Shown piece after piece: positions 47,328 through 55,483 of a stretch of DNA of 64,000 nt. Each line of letters opens with the position of its first letter. Within the stretch, counting starts at the first letter, position 1. Under the pieces are notes generated by a model, which searched no databases, was not told the origin of the DNA, and saw only the letters and a program-made list of their open reading frames with translations. Source of the stretch: Gordonia sputi NBRC 100414 (GTDB lineage: Bacteria; Actinomycetota; Actinomycetes; Mycobacteriales; Mycobacteriaceae); NCBI RefSeq assembly GCF_000248055.1, contig NZ_BAFC01000080.1:1-64000 (forward strand). Direction: 5' to 3'. The position numbers and the translations under genes were made by a program.

Positions 47328-48134
47328 ATGGGCTGGACGTTTCTCATGGACATGGACGGCGTGTTGACGAACGAGGATCACCTCGTTCCCGGCGCAGACG
47401 ATTTCATCGCGGAATTACGCAACAACGACATTCCTTTTTCGGTTCTCACCAACAACTCGATCCGCACGGCACGCGACCAGCACGCTCGGTTGCTGCAGAT
47501 CGGCCTCGACATTCCGGAGGAATCGATCTGGACTTCGGGAATGGCGACGGCGGACTTTCTCGCGTCACAGGATCAGGGCGACACCGCGTTCGTCATCGGC
47601 GAATCTGGGCTGACCACTCCCCTGTACGAGAAGGGTTTTGTGACGACGGAGACCAATCCCGACTACGTGGTGCTCGGCGAGACGCGCATGTACTCGTTCG
47701 AGGCGATCACCAGCGCGATCCGCATGATCGAGCGCGGTTCGAAGTTCATCGCCACCAACCCCGACGTGACGGGACCGTCGCACGACGGCTCGATCCCGGC
47801 GACCGGAGCCGTGGCCGCGATGATCTCCAAGGCGACCGGACGCGAGCCGTACTACGTGGGCAAGCCCAATCCGATCATGATGCGATCGGCACTTCGACGC
47901 CTCGGCTCACATTCGGAGAACACCCTGATGATCGGCGACCGCATGGACACCGACATCATCGCGGGCCTCGAATCGGGAATGCGCACGATCCTGGTGCTCA
48001 GCGGAATCTCCACCCGGGAGTCCGTCGAGAAGTATCCCTACCGCCCCACACTCATCCTGGATTCGGTCAACGACCTCGTCGGCCACACCGACGATCCCTT
48101 CGGCGACGCGGTCACGCCGGACTCGTCGACGTAA
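47328..48134 (+). CDS. HAD-IIA family phosphatase (NagD-like)
   Basis: Predicted 268-residue HAD hydrolase: motif I FLMDMDGVLTNED, motif II SVLTNNSIRTARD, Lys in YVGKPNPIMMRSAL, motif IV LMIGDRMDTDIIAGLESGM. It is much closer to E. coli NagD than the paralogue at 18967-19767. Probably dephosphorylates a nucleotide or sugar phosphate. A strong terminator follows. Confidence 0.92.
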   Translation: MGWTFLMDMDGVLTNEDHLVPGADDFIAELRNNDIPFSVLTNNSIRTARDQHARLLQIGLDIPEESIWTSGMATADFLASQDQGDTAFVIGESGLTTPLYEKGFVTTETNPDYVVLGETRMYSFEAITSAIRMIERGSKFIATNPDVTGPSHDGSIPATGAVAAMISKATGREPYYVGKPNPIMMRSALRRLGSHSENTLMIGDRMDTDIIAGLESGMRTILVLSGISTRESVEKYPYRPTLILDSVNDLVGHTDDPFGDAVTPDSST

Positions 48135-48170
48135 CCCTGCCGACCGTCGCACACTGCACCGTGATGAATG

Positions 48171-48208
48171 CGAAAGTGCCCGCCCCGAATTCGGGGCGGG
48201 CACTTTCG
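48171..48208. terminator. Perfect hairpin terminator
   Basis: A perfect 38-base palindrome centred on AATT (arms CGAAAGTGCCCGCCCCG and complement) lies between converging genes. The flanking A/T-richer arm ends act as T/A tracts in both directions. Confidence 0.88.
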
Positions 48209-48236
48209 CGTGTTGTCGAAATTCAGCTCGATGCCG

Positions 48237-48623
48237 TCAGCTCGAGGCCAGTGCCTTCGATTTGAGGTGCTCGAACTCCTCGGGAGTGATGGCGCCCGAA
48301 TCGAGGAGCGCCTTTGCATCCGCGATCTGTTGTGCGGGCGAGGTGCCTGCGACGTCACGGATGTAGCTGTCGGATTCCTTCTTGTACTCGGCAGCCGCGG
48401 CCTGCGCGCGCTCCTGCATACCCTTGCCCTTGGCGAGCAGATACACGATCGCCGTGATGTACGGGAAAATGATCAGGCAGATGACCCACGCAGCCTTCGC
48501 CCACCCCGAAGACTTATGGTCACGGAAAAGGTCGGCGATGATGTTCCACAACACGATCAGGTAGGCGACGAACGCAAAGATCACGACCATCGTCCACAAG
48601 AAGTTCCAGAAGCCTTCCCACAT
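48237..48623 (-). CDS. Membrane protein with PLD-N and SHOCT domains
   Basis: Predicted 128-residue protein: two helices of the phospholipase-D N-terminal (PLDc_N) type (FLWTMVVIFAFVAYLIVLWN, AAWVICLIIFPYITAIVYLL), then a charged linker and a C-terminal SHOCT motif (IADAKALLDSGAITPEEFEH). SHOCT segments are short oligomerisation/membrane-associated motifs. Function unknown, common in actinobacteria. Confidence 0.9.
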   Translation of the reverse strand: MWEGFWNFLWTMVVIFAFVAYLIVLWNIIADLFRDHKSSGWAKAAWVICLIIFPYITAIVYLLAKGKGMQERAQAAAAEYKKESDSYIRDVAGTSPAQQIADAKALLDSGAITPEEFEHLKSKALASS

Positions 48624-48782
48624 TTCGGTTTCTCCTAGCTCGGCGGGAAACGGCCTTATTGGCCGTGGATGACGCTACAGGTAATCGCGGACGCTGTACG
48701 TGCGAGCTTGCGGATTCATCAAGTCCACAAAATGGTTTCTCAGCATCCGGAACCATTCGGCTGGTCGGGCATGATGAGACAT

Positions 48783-49820
48783 ATGACCATCGAACTCGGC
48801 CTCGACACGTTCGGCGACGTGACAGTCGACGACTCCGGCGACACCATCTCCTACGCGCAGACGATCCGCAACGTACTCGACCAAGCCGTGCTCGCCGATT
48901 CCGTCGGCGTCGACTTCTTGGGAGTCGGCGAACACCACCGCGACGACTACGCGGTCTCGGCGCCCGACGTCGTCCTGGGCGCGATCGCCGCGCGCACCGA
49001 GCGGATGCAACTCGGTTCTGCCGTCACCGTGCTGAGCTCCGACGACCCGATCCGCGTGTTCGAACGCTTCTCGACGGTCGACGCGATCTCGTCCGGGCGC
49101 GCCGAGGTCATCCTCGGCCGCGGCTCCTTCACCGAATCGTTCCCGCTGTTCGGGTTCGAACTCGATCAGTACGAGGAGTTGTTCACCGAGAAGCTGTCAC
49201 TGTTCGCCAAGCTGCGCACGGGTGAGCCGGTGACCTGGGAAGGCGCGCTGCGCCCACCGCTGCGCGACCAGACGGTGTATCCGAAGCTGGAGAATCCACC
49301 GCTCCCGACATGGATTGCCGTGGGCGGCAGCCCCGAGTCCGTGGTCCGCGCGGCGAGTTACGGACTGCCGCTGATGCTCGCGATCATCGGCGGCGACCCG
49401 CTTCGTTTCGCGCCGTACGTCGATCTCTACCGTCGCGCCCTCGAACAACTCGACAAGCCCACCGACCTCCCCGTCGGCGTCCACTCCCCCGGCCATATCG
49501 CCGAGACCGACGAGCAGGCGCGCGACGAACTCTGGCCGCACTACCGGGTCACCGTCGGGCGCATCGGTGCCGAGCGCGGCTGGCCACCACCGACCCGCAT
49601 CGAGTTCGACCAGTCGACGGGACCCGCCGGTTCGCTCTACGTCGGATCTCCGGAAACCGTTGCTCAGAAGATCGCTCGCACCGCGAAGGCGCTGGGCCTG
49701 AGCCGGTTCGACCTCAAATACTCGCACGGCACGCTCCCCCACTCCGCACTCATGCGCAGCGTCGAACTCTATGGGACACAGGTGATCCCGCGCGTCCGCG
49801 AGCTGCTCGCCGAGTCCTGA
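48783..49820 (+). CDS. LLM flavin-dependent oxidoreductase
   Basis: Predicted 345-residue luciferase-fold enzyme. Landmarks are TIELGLDTFGD, DFLGVGEHHRDDYAVSAPDV and SGRAEVILGRGSFTESFPLF. An upstream in-frame ATG (48771) would add MMRH; the ATG at 48783 was chosen. It is the fourth luciferase-fold gene here and lies apart from the 13.7-17.7 kb cluster. The cofactor (FMN or F420) cannot be told. It converges with egtD across a second 21-bp repeat array. Confidence 0.9.
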   Translation: MTIELGLDTFGDVTVDDSGDTISYAQTIRNVLDQAVLADSVGVDFLGVGEHHRDDYAVSAPDVVLGAIAARTERMQLGSAVTVLSSDDPIRVFERFSTVDAISSGRAEVILGRGSFTESFPLFGFELDQYEELFTEKLSLFAKLRTGEPVTWEGALRPPLRDQTVYPKLENPPLPTWIAVGGSPESVVRAASYGLPLMLAIIGGDPLRFAPYVDLYRRALEQLDKPTDLPVGVHSPGHIAETDEQARDELWPHYRVTVGRIGAERGWPPPTRIEFDQSTGPAGSLYVGSPETVAQKIARTAKALGLSRFDLKYSHGTLPHSALMRSVELYGTQVIPRVRELLAES

Positions 49821-49836
49821 GCGCGCCCTGCCCGCT

Positions 49837-49941
49837 GTGCGCTCGAGACAGCCGACTGGGCGCTCGAGACGGTCGACTGTGCGCCCCACACCGCCGACTG
49901 GGCGCTCGAGACGGTCGACTGTGCGCTCTATACCGCCGACC
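49837..49941. repeat. 21-bp tandem repeat array, inverted copy of the 18.8-kb family
   Basis: Five head-to-tail 21-bp units. Read on the minus strand they carry GAGCGC(C/A)CAGTCGAC(C)GTCTC, so the core matches the 18822-18947 array. The CCCAGTCGAC and CACAGTCGAC flavours alternate. The array lies between two converging genes, starting 16 bases after the oxidoreductase stop. A partial unit follows to about 49958. Confidence 0.92.
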
Positions 49942-49973
49942 GTGCGCGCCCAGTTGCGGTGCGCCCCAACGCG

Positions 49974-50933
49974 TCAGCGGCGGCTCAGTGTGACCTGGAA
50001 GTCGCCGGCAGGGTCGGACCAGGTCTCCGCGACCGGCAGCCCGGCGTCGGACAGCTCGGCGGCGAGTTGCTCCGGCGCGAACTTGGTGCTGATCTCGGTG
50101 AGGATCTCCGCGCCTTCGGGTAGCTGCCACTCGCGACCGAGCGCACCGAGGTGCGCGTTGATCGGACGTCGCGCGCGTAGCCACATCTCGATCCGGTGCA
50201 GCTTGGGGTTCCACCGGGCGATGTGGTCGAAGTCGTCGACGAACAACCCCGACGCGTCGAGTCCGCGACGCAGCACCTCGATCATGTTCCTGTTGAAATC
50301 CGCTGTGACACCGGCTTTGTCGTCGTAGGCGGCAACCAGTCGGCCGGTGTCTTTGATGCGGTCGGCGCCGAGCAGGAAGTAGTCACCAGGACTCAACGCC
50401 TCGGACAGTCGGGAGAAGAACTCGTCGCGCGCAGGGTCGTCGAAGTTCCCGATGGTGCCTCCGAGGAACGCCGCCAACCTCGGCCCGTCGGACTGTGGCA
50501 GTTGGAGTCCGGGGGCGGTGAAGTCGGCGAGCACCGGCTCGATCGTCAACGACGGGTAGTCGGCGGCGAGGATTTCGGCTGTGCCTGCGAGCATTTCGGC
50601 ACTCACGTCGACCGGGACGTAGGTGAACTCACGTCCGCGTTCGGCGGCGTGCGCGGCAAAGGCGTCGAGCAGCAGTCGTGTCTTGGTCGACGTTCCCGAA
50701 CCCAACTCGACCATCATCGTCGCGTCTGTCGTCGACGCGATGTCGGCGGCATGCGCGGCGAGGATCGCTGTCTCCCTGCGCGTCGGGTAGTACTCGGGCA
50801 GGAAGGTGATCTCGTCGAAGAGTTTGCTGCCACGTTCGTCGTAGAGCCATTTGGTCGGCAGGACAGGCGGGGTTTGCCAGAGTCCCTCGGCGGCATCTGC
50901 GGCCAGGGCCGGATTGGCTGTGGTTGAGGTCAT
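49974..50933 (-). CDS. egtD: L-histidine N(alpha)-methyltransferase EgtD
   Basis: Predicted 319-residue SAM-dependent enzyme that trimethylates histidine to hercynine, the first step of ergothioneine synthesis. Landmarks are LPTKWLYDERGSKLFDEITF, VELGSGTSTKTRLLLDAF (SAM loop) and LGGTIGNFDD. The ATG overlaps the egtB stop. Confidence 0.95.
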   Translation of the reverse strand: MTSTTANPALAADAAEGLWQTPPVLPTKWLYDERGSKLFDEITFLPEYYPTRRETAILAAHAADIASTTDATMMVELGSGTSTKTRLLLDAFAAHAAERGREFTYVPVDVSAEMLAGTAEILAADYPSLTIEPVLADFTAPGLQLPQSDGPRLAAFLGGTIGNFDDPARDEFFSRLSEALSPGDYFLLGADRIKDTGRLVAAYDDKAGVTADFNRNMIEVLRRGLDASGLFVDDFDHIARWNPKLHRIEMWLRARRPINAHLGALGREWQLPEGAEILTEISTKFAPEQLAAELSDAGLPVAETWSDPAGDFQVTLSRR

Positions 50934-52255
50934 CGGGCCAGACGCAGCCCGGAGAAGACCCAGCGCGACTCGGCCGGGAAGAAGTTGCGATAGCTGACCC
51001 GCTCATGCCCGCGAGGCGTGATCGCGCTGGCTCCGCGCAACACGTGTTGGTCGCACATGAACTTGCCGTTGTACTCGCCGACGGCTCCGTTCGCGGGCGC
51101 GAAACCGGGATAGGGCAGGTAGGCACTCGATGTCCACTCCCACACGTCGCCGATCATCGCCGAGCCTGCGCGTCCGGGATGACATCGTGCCGGATCGAGC
51201 AGTTCCCCACGCGCGCCGCCGACGCCTGCCGGGTTCGGCCCTCCGGGCACGCTGGGCGCGCCCGTTGCTGCGTACTCCCACTCGAACTCGGTTGGCAGCC
51301 GCGCCCCCGCCCACCGCGCAAAGGCATCCGCCTCGTAGAACGACACGTGCACGACGGGCTCATCCCACACGACAGGTCGACGCCCCGACAACGTGAACGT
51401 CGTCCACTCGCCGTCGTCGAACGACCAGTAACCCGGTGCGCGCCAGCTGGTTTCGTTGATATGTGCCCAGCCGTTCGACAGCCACAGTTCGTGTCGTCGG
51501 TAGCCGTCGTCGGCGATGAAGTCGAGCCAGTCGGCATTGGTGACCGCACGCTCGGCGATCTCGAAGTCTTCCAGGAACACCCGATGCCGAGGACCCTCGT
51601 TGTCGTACGCGAAGGTCTCGGGCGTGGTGCCCGACCCGGCGAACGGTGTCCCGACCTCGACGACGCCGCCCGCGACCTCGCGCCATGTCAGGGCGTCAGG
51701 CTCGCCCTGCTCGTCGGCGGGGCGGTCGACGTAGACGGGATCGAAGTGGTGCGTGGAGAACAGGTGCTTGAGGTCCATCAGGATCAGCTCCTGATGCTGC
51801 TGCTCGTGATTGAAGCCCAGCTCGAGCAGCCCCAGCGTCGACTCGTCGTAGTCGCCGCGCTGGAGAAGTTCACTCATCGCGGCGTCGACGTATTCGCGGT
51901 ACCGCGTGATGTCGGTGATACCGGGGCGGGTGACCAGCCCGCGGTCGGGTCGTGGGTGTCGCTCGCCGACGGTCTCGTAATAGCTGTTGAACAGGTAGCG
52001 GAAGGTCTCGTCGTACACCACGTACGACGGATCGTTGCGCAGGATGAACTCTTCGAAGAACCAGGTCACGTGCGCGCGATGCCACTTGGTGGGGCTGGCC
52101 GCGGTCATCGATTGCGGTGTCTGGTCTTCGGCCGACAGCGTCGAGCACAACTGATCTGTCAGTGCGCGGATATCGAGGAATCGCCGTGTTCTCGACGCTT
52201 CGTCTGTGGCAGGTGCCGAAACCTGCTCAGCGGATATGCGATTGGTGATGCTCAC
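50930..52255 (-). CDS. egtB: Ergothioneine synthase EgtB (hercynine sulfoxide synthase)
   Basis: Predicted 441-residue non-heme iron enzyme joining hercynine to a thiol (gamma-glutamylcysteine in mycobacteria). Iron ligands are visible as His62 in HRAHVTWFFEEF and the pair His150/His154 in HEQQHQEL. The C-terminal FGE-sulfatase-type fold shows VWEWTSSAYLPYPGF and ends RNFFPAESRWVFSGLRLA. The GTG start at 52255 has GGAGG 7 bases upstream. It precedes egtD with a 4-bp overlap. egtA, egtC and egtE are not in this window. Confidence 0.95.
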   Translation of the reverse strand: MSITNRISAEQVSAPATDEASRTRRFLDIRALTDQLCSTLSAEDQTPQSMTAASPTKWHRAHVTWFFEEFILRNDPSYVVYDETFRYLFNSYYETVGERHPRPDRGLVTRPGITDITRYREYVDAAMSELLQRGDYDESTLGLLELGFNHEQQHQELILMDLKHLFSTHHFDPVYVDRPADEQGEPDALTWREVAGGVVEVGTPFAGSGTTPETFAYDNEGPRHRVFLEDFEIAERAVTNADWLDFIADDGYRRHELWLSNGWAHINETSWRAPGYWSFDDGEWTTFTLSGRRPVVWDEPVVHVSFYEADAFARWAGARLPTEFEWEYAATGAPSVPGGPNPAGVGGARGELLDPARCHPGRAGSAMIGDVWEWTSSAYLPYPGFAPANGAVGEYNGKFMCDQHVLRGASAITPRGHERVSYRNFFPAESRWVFSGLRLAR

Positions 52256-52432
52256 TGGAATACCTCCGGTGGCTGTTCGTCGCGGGACAAGCGATCAGAC
52301 GATCACTCGCCGACAACACCATCGTTGCCAGGGCCGCGCACCCTGTCAACGCGGTTGGCGTCGACCAGGCGGTTGCGTGCTCCTGCATCCAGTCCAGCAC
52401 AGGGGTCTGACATTTACCCCTGACCGAAGCGC

Positions 52433-52963
52433 TCAGCGCCCCTCGGCCTCGTCCTCCCACTCGGCGTCGGCGGCGTCTTCGCCCTCGTCGACCACGTGCA
52501 CGGCGGCTTCCTCGGCGCTCGCGCCCGCTCCGTCGATTCCGCAGTCGGTTGCCACGGCCTCGGCTTCGTTGTCGACGACGCCACCCTGATCGGGTGCGAG
52601 GAGTCGGCCTGCGCGTCGGTCGCCCACCTGGTCGTCCTCGACGAACTCGGGACTCGAATCACTCTCGTGCGCTTGCCAATCGGGGTGCTCGTCGCGCTCG
52701 ATCTCGTCGATCGGGTCGTCCTTCTGCCACGGGTCGGGCTCTTCCTCGGAGAGCTTCTCGTCGAGCGACTCACCCTCGCGCATCTCTGATGCTGTGAGCC
52801 CGCGCATCGCGGCCTTGGGCTCGTAGTCGGGTGGCGAGTACCCCTCGTCGAGGACGTCGTCGACGCCGCGGTCGTCGAGTGAGTCCTGAGGCTGCAACTG
52901 ATCGTCGGGGTCGAGTGCGTACTCGCTGTCACCTTCGATGATGGATTCGTTTTCGTCGCTCAC
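52433..52963 (-). CDS. Acidic DUF5709-like protein
   Basis: Predicted 176-residue strongly acidic, probably disordered protein. It contains DPDDQLQPQDSLDDRGVDDV and LDEGYSPPDYEPKA, the DUF5709 core. The start is uncertain: GTG at 52963 reads VSDENES and has GGAGG only one base upstream, while an earlier GTG at 53005 has no site. The latter would add 14 residues. Function unknown. Confidence 0.75.
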   Translation of the reverse strand: MSDENESIIEGDSEYALDPDDQLQPQDSLDDRGVDDVLDEGYSPPDYEPKAAMRGLTASEMREGESLDEKLSEEEPDPWQKDDPIDEIERDEHPDWQAHESDSSPEFVEDDQVGDRRAGRLLAPDQGGVVDNEAEAVATDCGIDGAGASAEEAAVHVVDEGEDAADAEWEDEAEGR

Positions 52964-53030
52964 ACCTCCACGATAGGCGCAGGAGCGAATCGCAGAAGAC
53001 GGCACGCGACGACTCGCGATCAGGGAAACT

Positions 53031-53609
53031 GTGGAGATGTTGGCAGAAATGCAACAGGATGCCGAGTCGCTCTACGCCGCCGGCGAGTACGACCACGCCC
53101 TCGCCGAGTTCTCGGTGCTGCGCGAGATGCGTTCACGACGCGAGGGCCCGTATTCGGTGTCATACCTCGCCAACGTCCACGACTGTGTGCGCTGCATGTC
53201 AGCACTCGAATTGTGGGCCGATTCCAACCCGCTCTGCCACGAGCTCTACGGCAAGTACGTGCACACCCACGGCCGCGGCGAGGCCGACACCGTCGACGTC
53301 GCCAAGCACTGGGCCTGGGCACTGGTGCACCTGGCCGACTACGCACGCGCGCTGCGCCTCTACGTGCTGACCGCCGACGCCCTCTGGGACACCGACCCGG
53401 CACAAGCGCGCCGCCTACTCGGCGCCGCAGCCGTTCACCGCCACGACACCGACCCGACGACGCTGCTCTCCGACGACCGACTAGACGGCGTCCCCATCCA
53501 TCACGCGGGAGCGCTCGGCTCTGCACTTGCGGAGTTCGTCTCGACGACACCACCCGCAGATGTTGCGCAGCTCCCCGACCGGGTCACCATCGACGGCCTT
53601 CTCCAGTGA
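53031..53609 (+). CDS. TPR-like protein of unknown function
   Basis: Predicted 192-residue protein. Two helix-turn-helix TPR-like pairs are suggested by AESLYAAGEYDHALAEFSVL and ALVHLADYARALRLYVLTA. It starts at GTG (53031) with another possible ATG two codons later. Its last 23 codons (VSTTPPADVAQLP...) are duplicated at 53821-53891, with only one amino acid change. No specific function assigned. Confidence 0.8.
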   Translation: MEMLAEMQQDAESLYAAGEYDHALAEFSVLREMRSRREGPYSVSYLANVHDCVRCMSALELWADSNPLCHELYGKYVHTHGRGEADTVDVAKHWAWALVHLADYARALRLYVLTADALWDTDPAQARRLLGAAAVHRHDTDPTTLLSDDRLDGVPIHHAGALGSALAEFVSTTPPADVAQLPDRVTIDGLLQ

Positions 53610-53672
53610 AAATTCGCGCGACGCGGCGTAGCCCATAGCCCTGATCTGGGCACTTTGGCGCGAGAAGTAGGC
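53538..53672. repeat. Direct repeat, copy 1
   Basis: About 135 bp comprising the end of the TPR-like gene and the end of the opposed gene Y. It matches copy 2 at 53821-53956 with about 85-90% identity by eye. The offset is 283 bp. Confidence 0.9.
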
Positions 53673-53681
53673 GTGCTCCAC
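53620..53681 (-). pseudogene. In-frame-deleted remnant of the adjacent membrane protein gene
   Basis: On the minus strand, GTG GAG CA is followed directly by codons for AYFSRQSAQIRA. This joins the first three codons of the gene at 53903-54559 to its last 17 or so. About 198 middle codons are missing, and the original TAG stop has changed to TCG, so translation would run on. Upstream DNA at 53673-53715 matches the 5' flank of the intact gene (GCTCCACCTxGCGAGATxACT). It looks like a duplicated copy that lost its middle. Confidence 0.8.
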
Positions 53682-53726
53682 CTCGCGAGATCACTGACCC
53701 CGGGCGACATCGCGCGGCGCCCGCCG

Positions 53727-53811
53727 GGTACGTACACAATCCGGTCGTCAGCGCGAGGGCACGACAATAATTGTCGCCGCGCCCCGCTGACGTCACAGTT
53801 GTGTACGTACC
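53727..53811. repeat. 85-bp palindromic element, copy 1
   Basis: The ends are a perfect 13-bp inverted repeat (GGTACGTACACAA and TTGTGTACGTACC). Inside are further pairs: GTCAGCG with CGCTGAC, and CGACAAT with ATTGTCG around the centre. The whole 85 bp can fold into one long imperfect hairpin. A second copy at 54689-54773 differs at three positions. Confidence 0.9.
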
Positions 53812-53820
53812 GCCCCGGGC

Positions 53821-53956
53821 GTCTCGACGACACCACCCGCAGATGTTGCGCAGCTTCCCCACCGGGTCACCATCGACGGCCTTCTCCAGTGAGAATTCCG
53901 CGCTATGCGGCGCATCCCGCGGCCCGGATCTGGGCACTTTGGCGCGAGAAATAGGC
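53821..53956. repeat. Direct repeat, copy 2
   Basis: Second copy of 53538-53672. It carries a 23-codon duplicate of the TPR-like gene end, but no start or upstream part, plus the genuine 3' end of the membrane protein gene at 53903-54559. Confidence 0.9.
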
Positions 53957-54559
53957 CTTCGTGGACCGGTTGAACAAAAGGTAGGCCCAGACTGCGGCTA
54001 CAGCAGCCCACACCGCGACCACCAAGAGCGCCGCCAACGCGAGCAGGCCGACGAGGACGACCCCGACGATCGTGCCCACGACGGCGATCCCGAGTAGCAC
54101 GAGGCTGATCACCGCGATGGCGCAGTAGAACAAGTAGGGCCCTCTCGACCCGCGAAGCAGCCCGATCGCCAGTCCGAAGTTGAGCAGAAGCCACGCGACC
54201 TCGCCGATGATGACGGCGACCTGCGATGGTTCGACCTCTTGAGCGCCCGGCCTTCCTGCGATGAAAAGCAGCAGAAAAGCCCCCGACACCACGCTGAGAA
54301 TCGATGCCAGCAGCTGCAGCCATCCGAACACCGTGACCTGCACGGGACGCTTCATGGCCAGCATCACCGGATCAACGCCGTACCCCATACCAACGCCCAT
54401 GGGCGGCCCCAGGTGGTACGCGCCGTTCGGATGCGGATAGTGGCCTGGCGTCTGATAGACCGCCGGCCCGGGAGGCGGGCTTGTCGGTCCAGACCAGAAG
54501 TCAGCGGATGTCGCTTGAGGTCGCCGGTCGACGGGCCAGGGGTCGCGAGGCTGCTCCAC
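53903..54559 (-). CDS. Multi-pass membrane protein of unknown function
   Basis: Predicted 218-residue protein. A Pro-rich N-terminal 60 residues (PPPGPAVYQTPGHYPHPNGA) precede about four transmembrane helices (VTVFGWLQLLASILSVVSGA; AWLLLNFGLAIGLLRG; AIAVISLVLLGIAVVGTIVG; LLVVAVWAAVAAVWAYLL). It starts at GTG 54559. The Pro-rich start plus helices resembles many actinobacterial proteins of unknown function. A truncated duplicate lies immediately downstream. Confidence 0.78.
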   Translation of the reverse strand: MEQPRDPWPVDRRPQATSADFWSGPTSPPPGPAVYQTPGHYPHPNGAYHLGPPMGVGMGYGVDPVMLAMKRPVQVTVFGWLQLLASILSVVSGAFLLLFIAGRPGAQEVEPSQVAVIIGEVAWLLLNFGLAIGLLRGSRGPYLFYCAIAVISLVLLGIAVVGTIVGVVLVGLLALAALLVVAVWAAVAAVWAYLLFNRSTKAYFSRQSAQIRAAGCAA

Positions 54560-54575
54560 CTGGCGAGATTACTAA

Positions 54576-54635
54576 CCCCGGACGACGCCGCGCGTCGCCC
54601 GACCGGACCACATTGCCGCTAGTCGGCCACGCGAT
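54576..54635. repeat. 60-bp direct repeat, copy 1
   Basis: Starts CCCCGGACGACGCC and contains CGGACCACATTGCCGCTAG, ending in CGGCCACGCGAT. It matches 54775-54835 at about 90% or better. The copy at 54775 includes the last codons of the DoxX gene, so this copy is probably derived from it. Confidence 0.88.
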
Positions 54636-54688
54636 CACCTTGGGCTGGGCTGTGCCATAGCCTGTTTCATTCACTATGGTTGTCGCCC

Positions 54689-54773
54689 GGTACGTACACA
54701 ATCCGGTCGTCAGCGCGAGGGCACGACAATAATCGTCGCCGCGCCTCGCTGACGTCACAGTTGTGTACGCACC
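54689..54773. repeat. 85-bp palindromic element, copy 2
   Basis: Differs from the first copy (53727-53811) at three positions. Here the right inner end is GCACC, so the terminal 13-bp arms have one mismatch. It lies between the membrane protein gene and the DoxX gene end. Confidence 0.9.
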
Positions 54774-54774
54774 G

Positions 54775-54835
54775 CCCCGGGCGATGCCGCGCGTCGCCCG
54801 GGGCGGACCACATTGCCGCTAGTCGGCCACGCGAT
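54775..54835. repeat. 60-bp direct repeat, copy 2
   Basis: Second copy of 54576-54635. Its right end encodes the DoxX C-terminus (NRVAD and stop). It includes the hairpin at 54778-54800. Confidence 0.88.
54778..54800 (-). terminator. Hairpin downstream of DoxX gene
   Basis: CGGGCGA and TCGCCCG form a 7-bp stem with a 9-base loop, about 20 bases past the DoxX stop. Related hairpins occur at 54579-54601 (one mismatch) and near 53700. Terminator role inferred. Confidence 0.4.
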
Positions 54836-55238
54836 TTCGGCGTCGGAAGACGTGGGTGTCGAAGGCCAGACCGCCCGCCGACGCGAAGCCGACCGCGAGG
54901 AGACCCGCGATGAGCGCGAGCGGGAACTCGTAACCGCCATCGGACGCCCAGAACCCATGATCGATGTGGGCGACGAAGATCGCGCCGATCATGTCGATGA
55001 TCAGCAGCACGGAGACGAGCGGCAGAAGGGCCCCGGCGATCAGCAGAATGCCGCCGATCAGCTCGACCCAGGTCGCGTAGTACGCGGAGAACTCGGGGAA
55101 GGGCGCACCCATCTTGGAGAAGCTGGCCTTGGTGCCATCGAGCCCGAAGGTGTGGAGCTTCTGCCAACCGTGCGCGATGAAGATGATGCCGAGGATCACC
55201 CGTGCGGCAAATAGTCCCAGACTGCGGATCGGGTACAT
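54819..55238 (-). CDS. DoxX-family membrane protein
   Basis: Predicted 139-residue four-helix DoxX protein. Landmarks are ARVILGIIFIAHGWQKL, WVELIGGILLIAGALLPLVS and AHIDHGFWASDGGYEFPL. The ATG at 55238 is supported by AAAGGTGA; the frame continues upstream by 18 codons without a site. Some DoxX proteins join thiol/superoxide-related membrane complexes. Specific role unknown. Confidence 0.9.
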   Translation of the reverse strand: MYPIRSLGLFAARVILGIIFIAHGWQKLHTFGLDGTKASFSKMGAPFPEFSAYYATWVELIGGILLIAGALLPLVSVLLIIDMIGAIFVAHIDHGFWASDGGYEFPLALIAGLLAVGFASAGGLAFDTHVFRRRNRVAD

Positions 55239-55483
55239 GCTGTCACCTTTCTCAGGACGGTGTTCGCCCCTTGCGTTGTTCGTATCGAACATGAATCTAA
55301 CCGGACCCTAGTCCGTTTACAACCTGACGCGCCTCACGAAACCAACGCTACGGGTAGGGTGAGTTCTCGCGTCCCGATCGAGAAAACGACGCCGAAAAAG
55401 CCCAAGCCGGACAAGCTGGACAGGCTCGGGTAGATGGTAGAGCCGAAGAGTCAGCCAGTAGGGCCAGAGACAGGAGCCGTTGC

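Noticed and set aside
53727-53811. Integron attC site
   Set aside because: It is palindromic and the right size, but lacks the GTTRRRY/RYYYAAC core sites, and there is no integrase.
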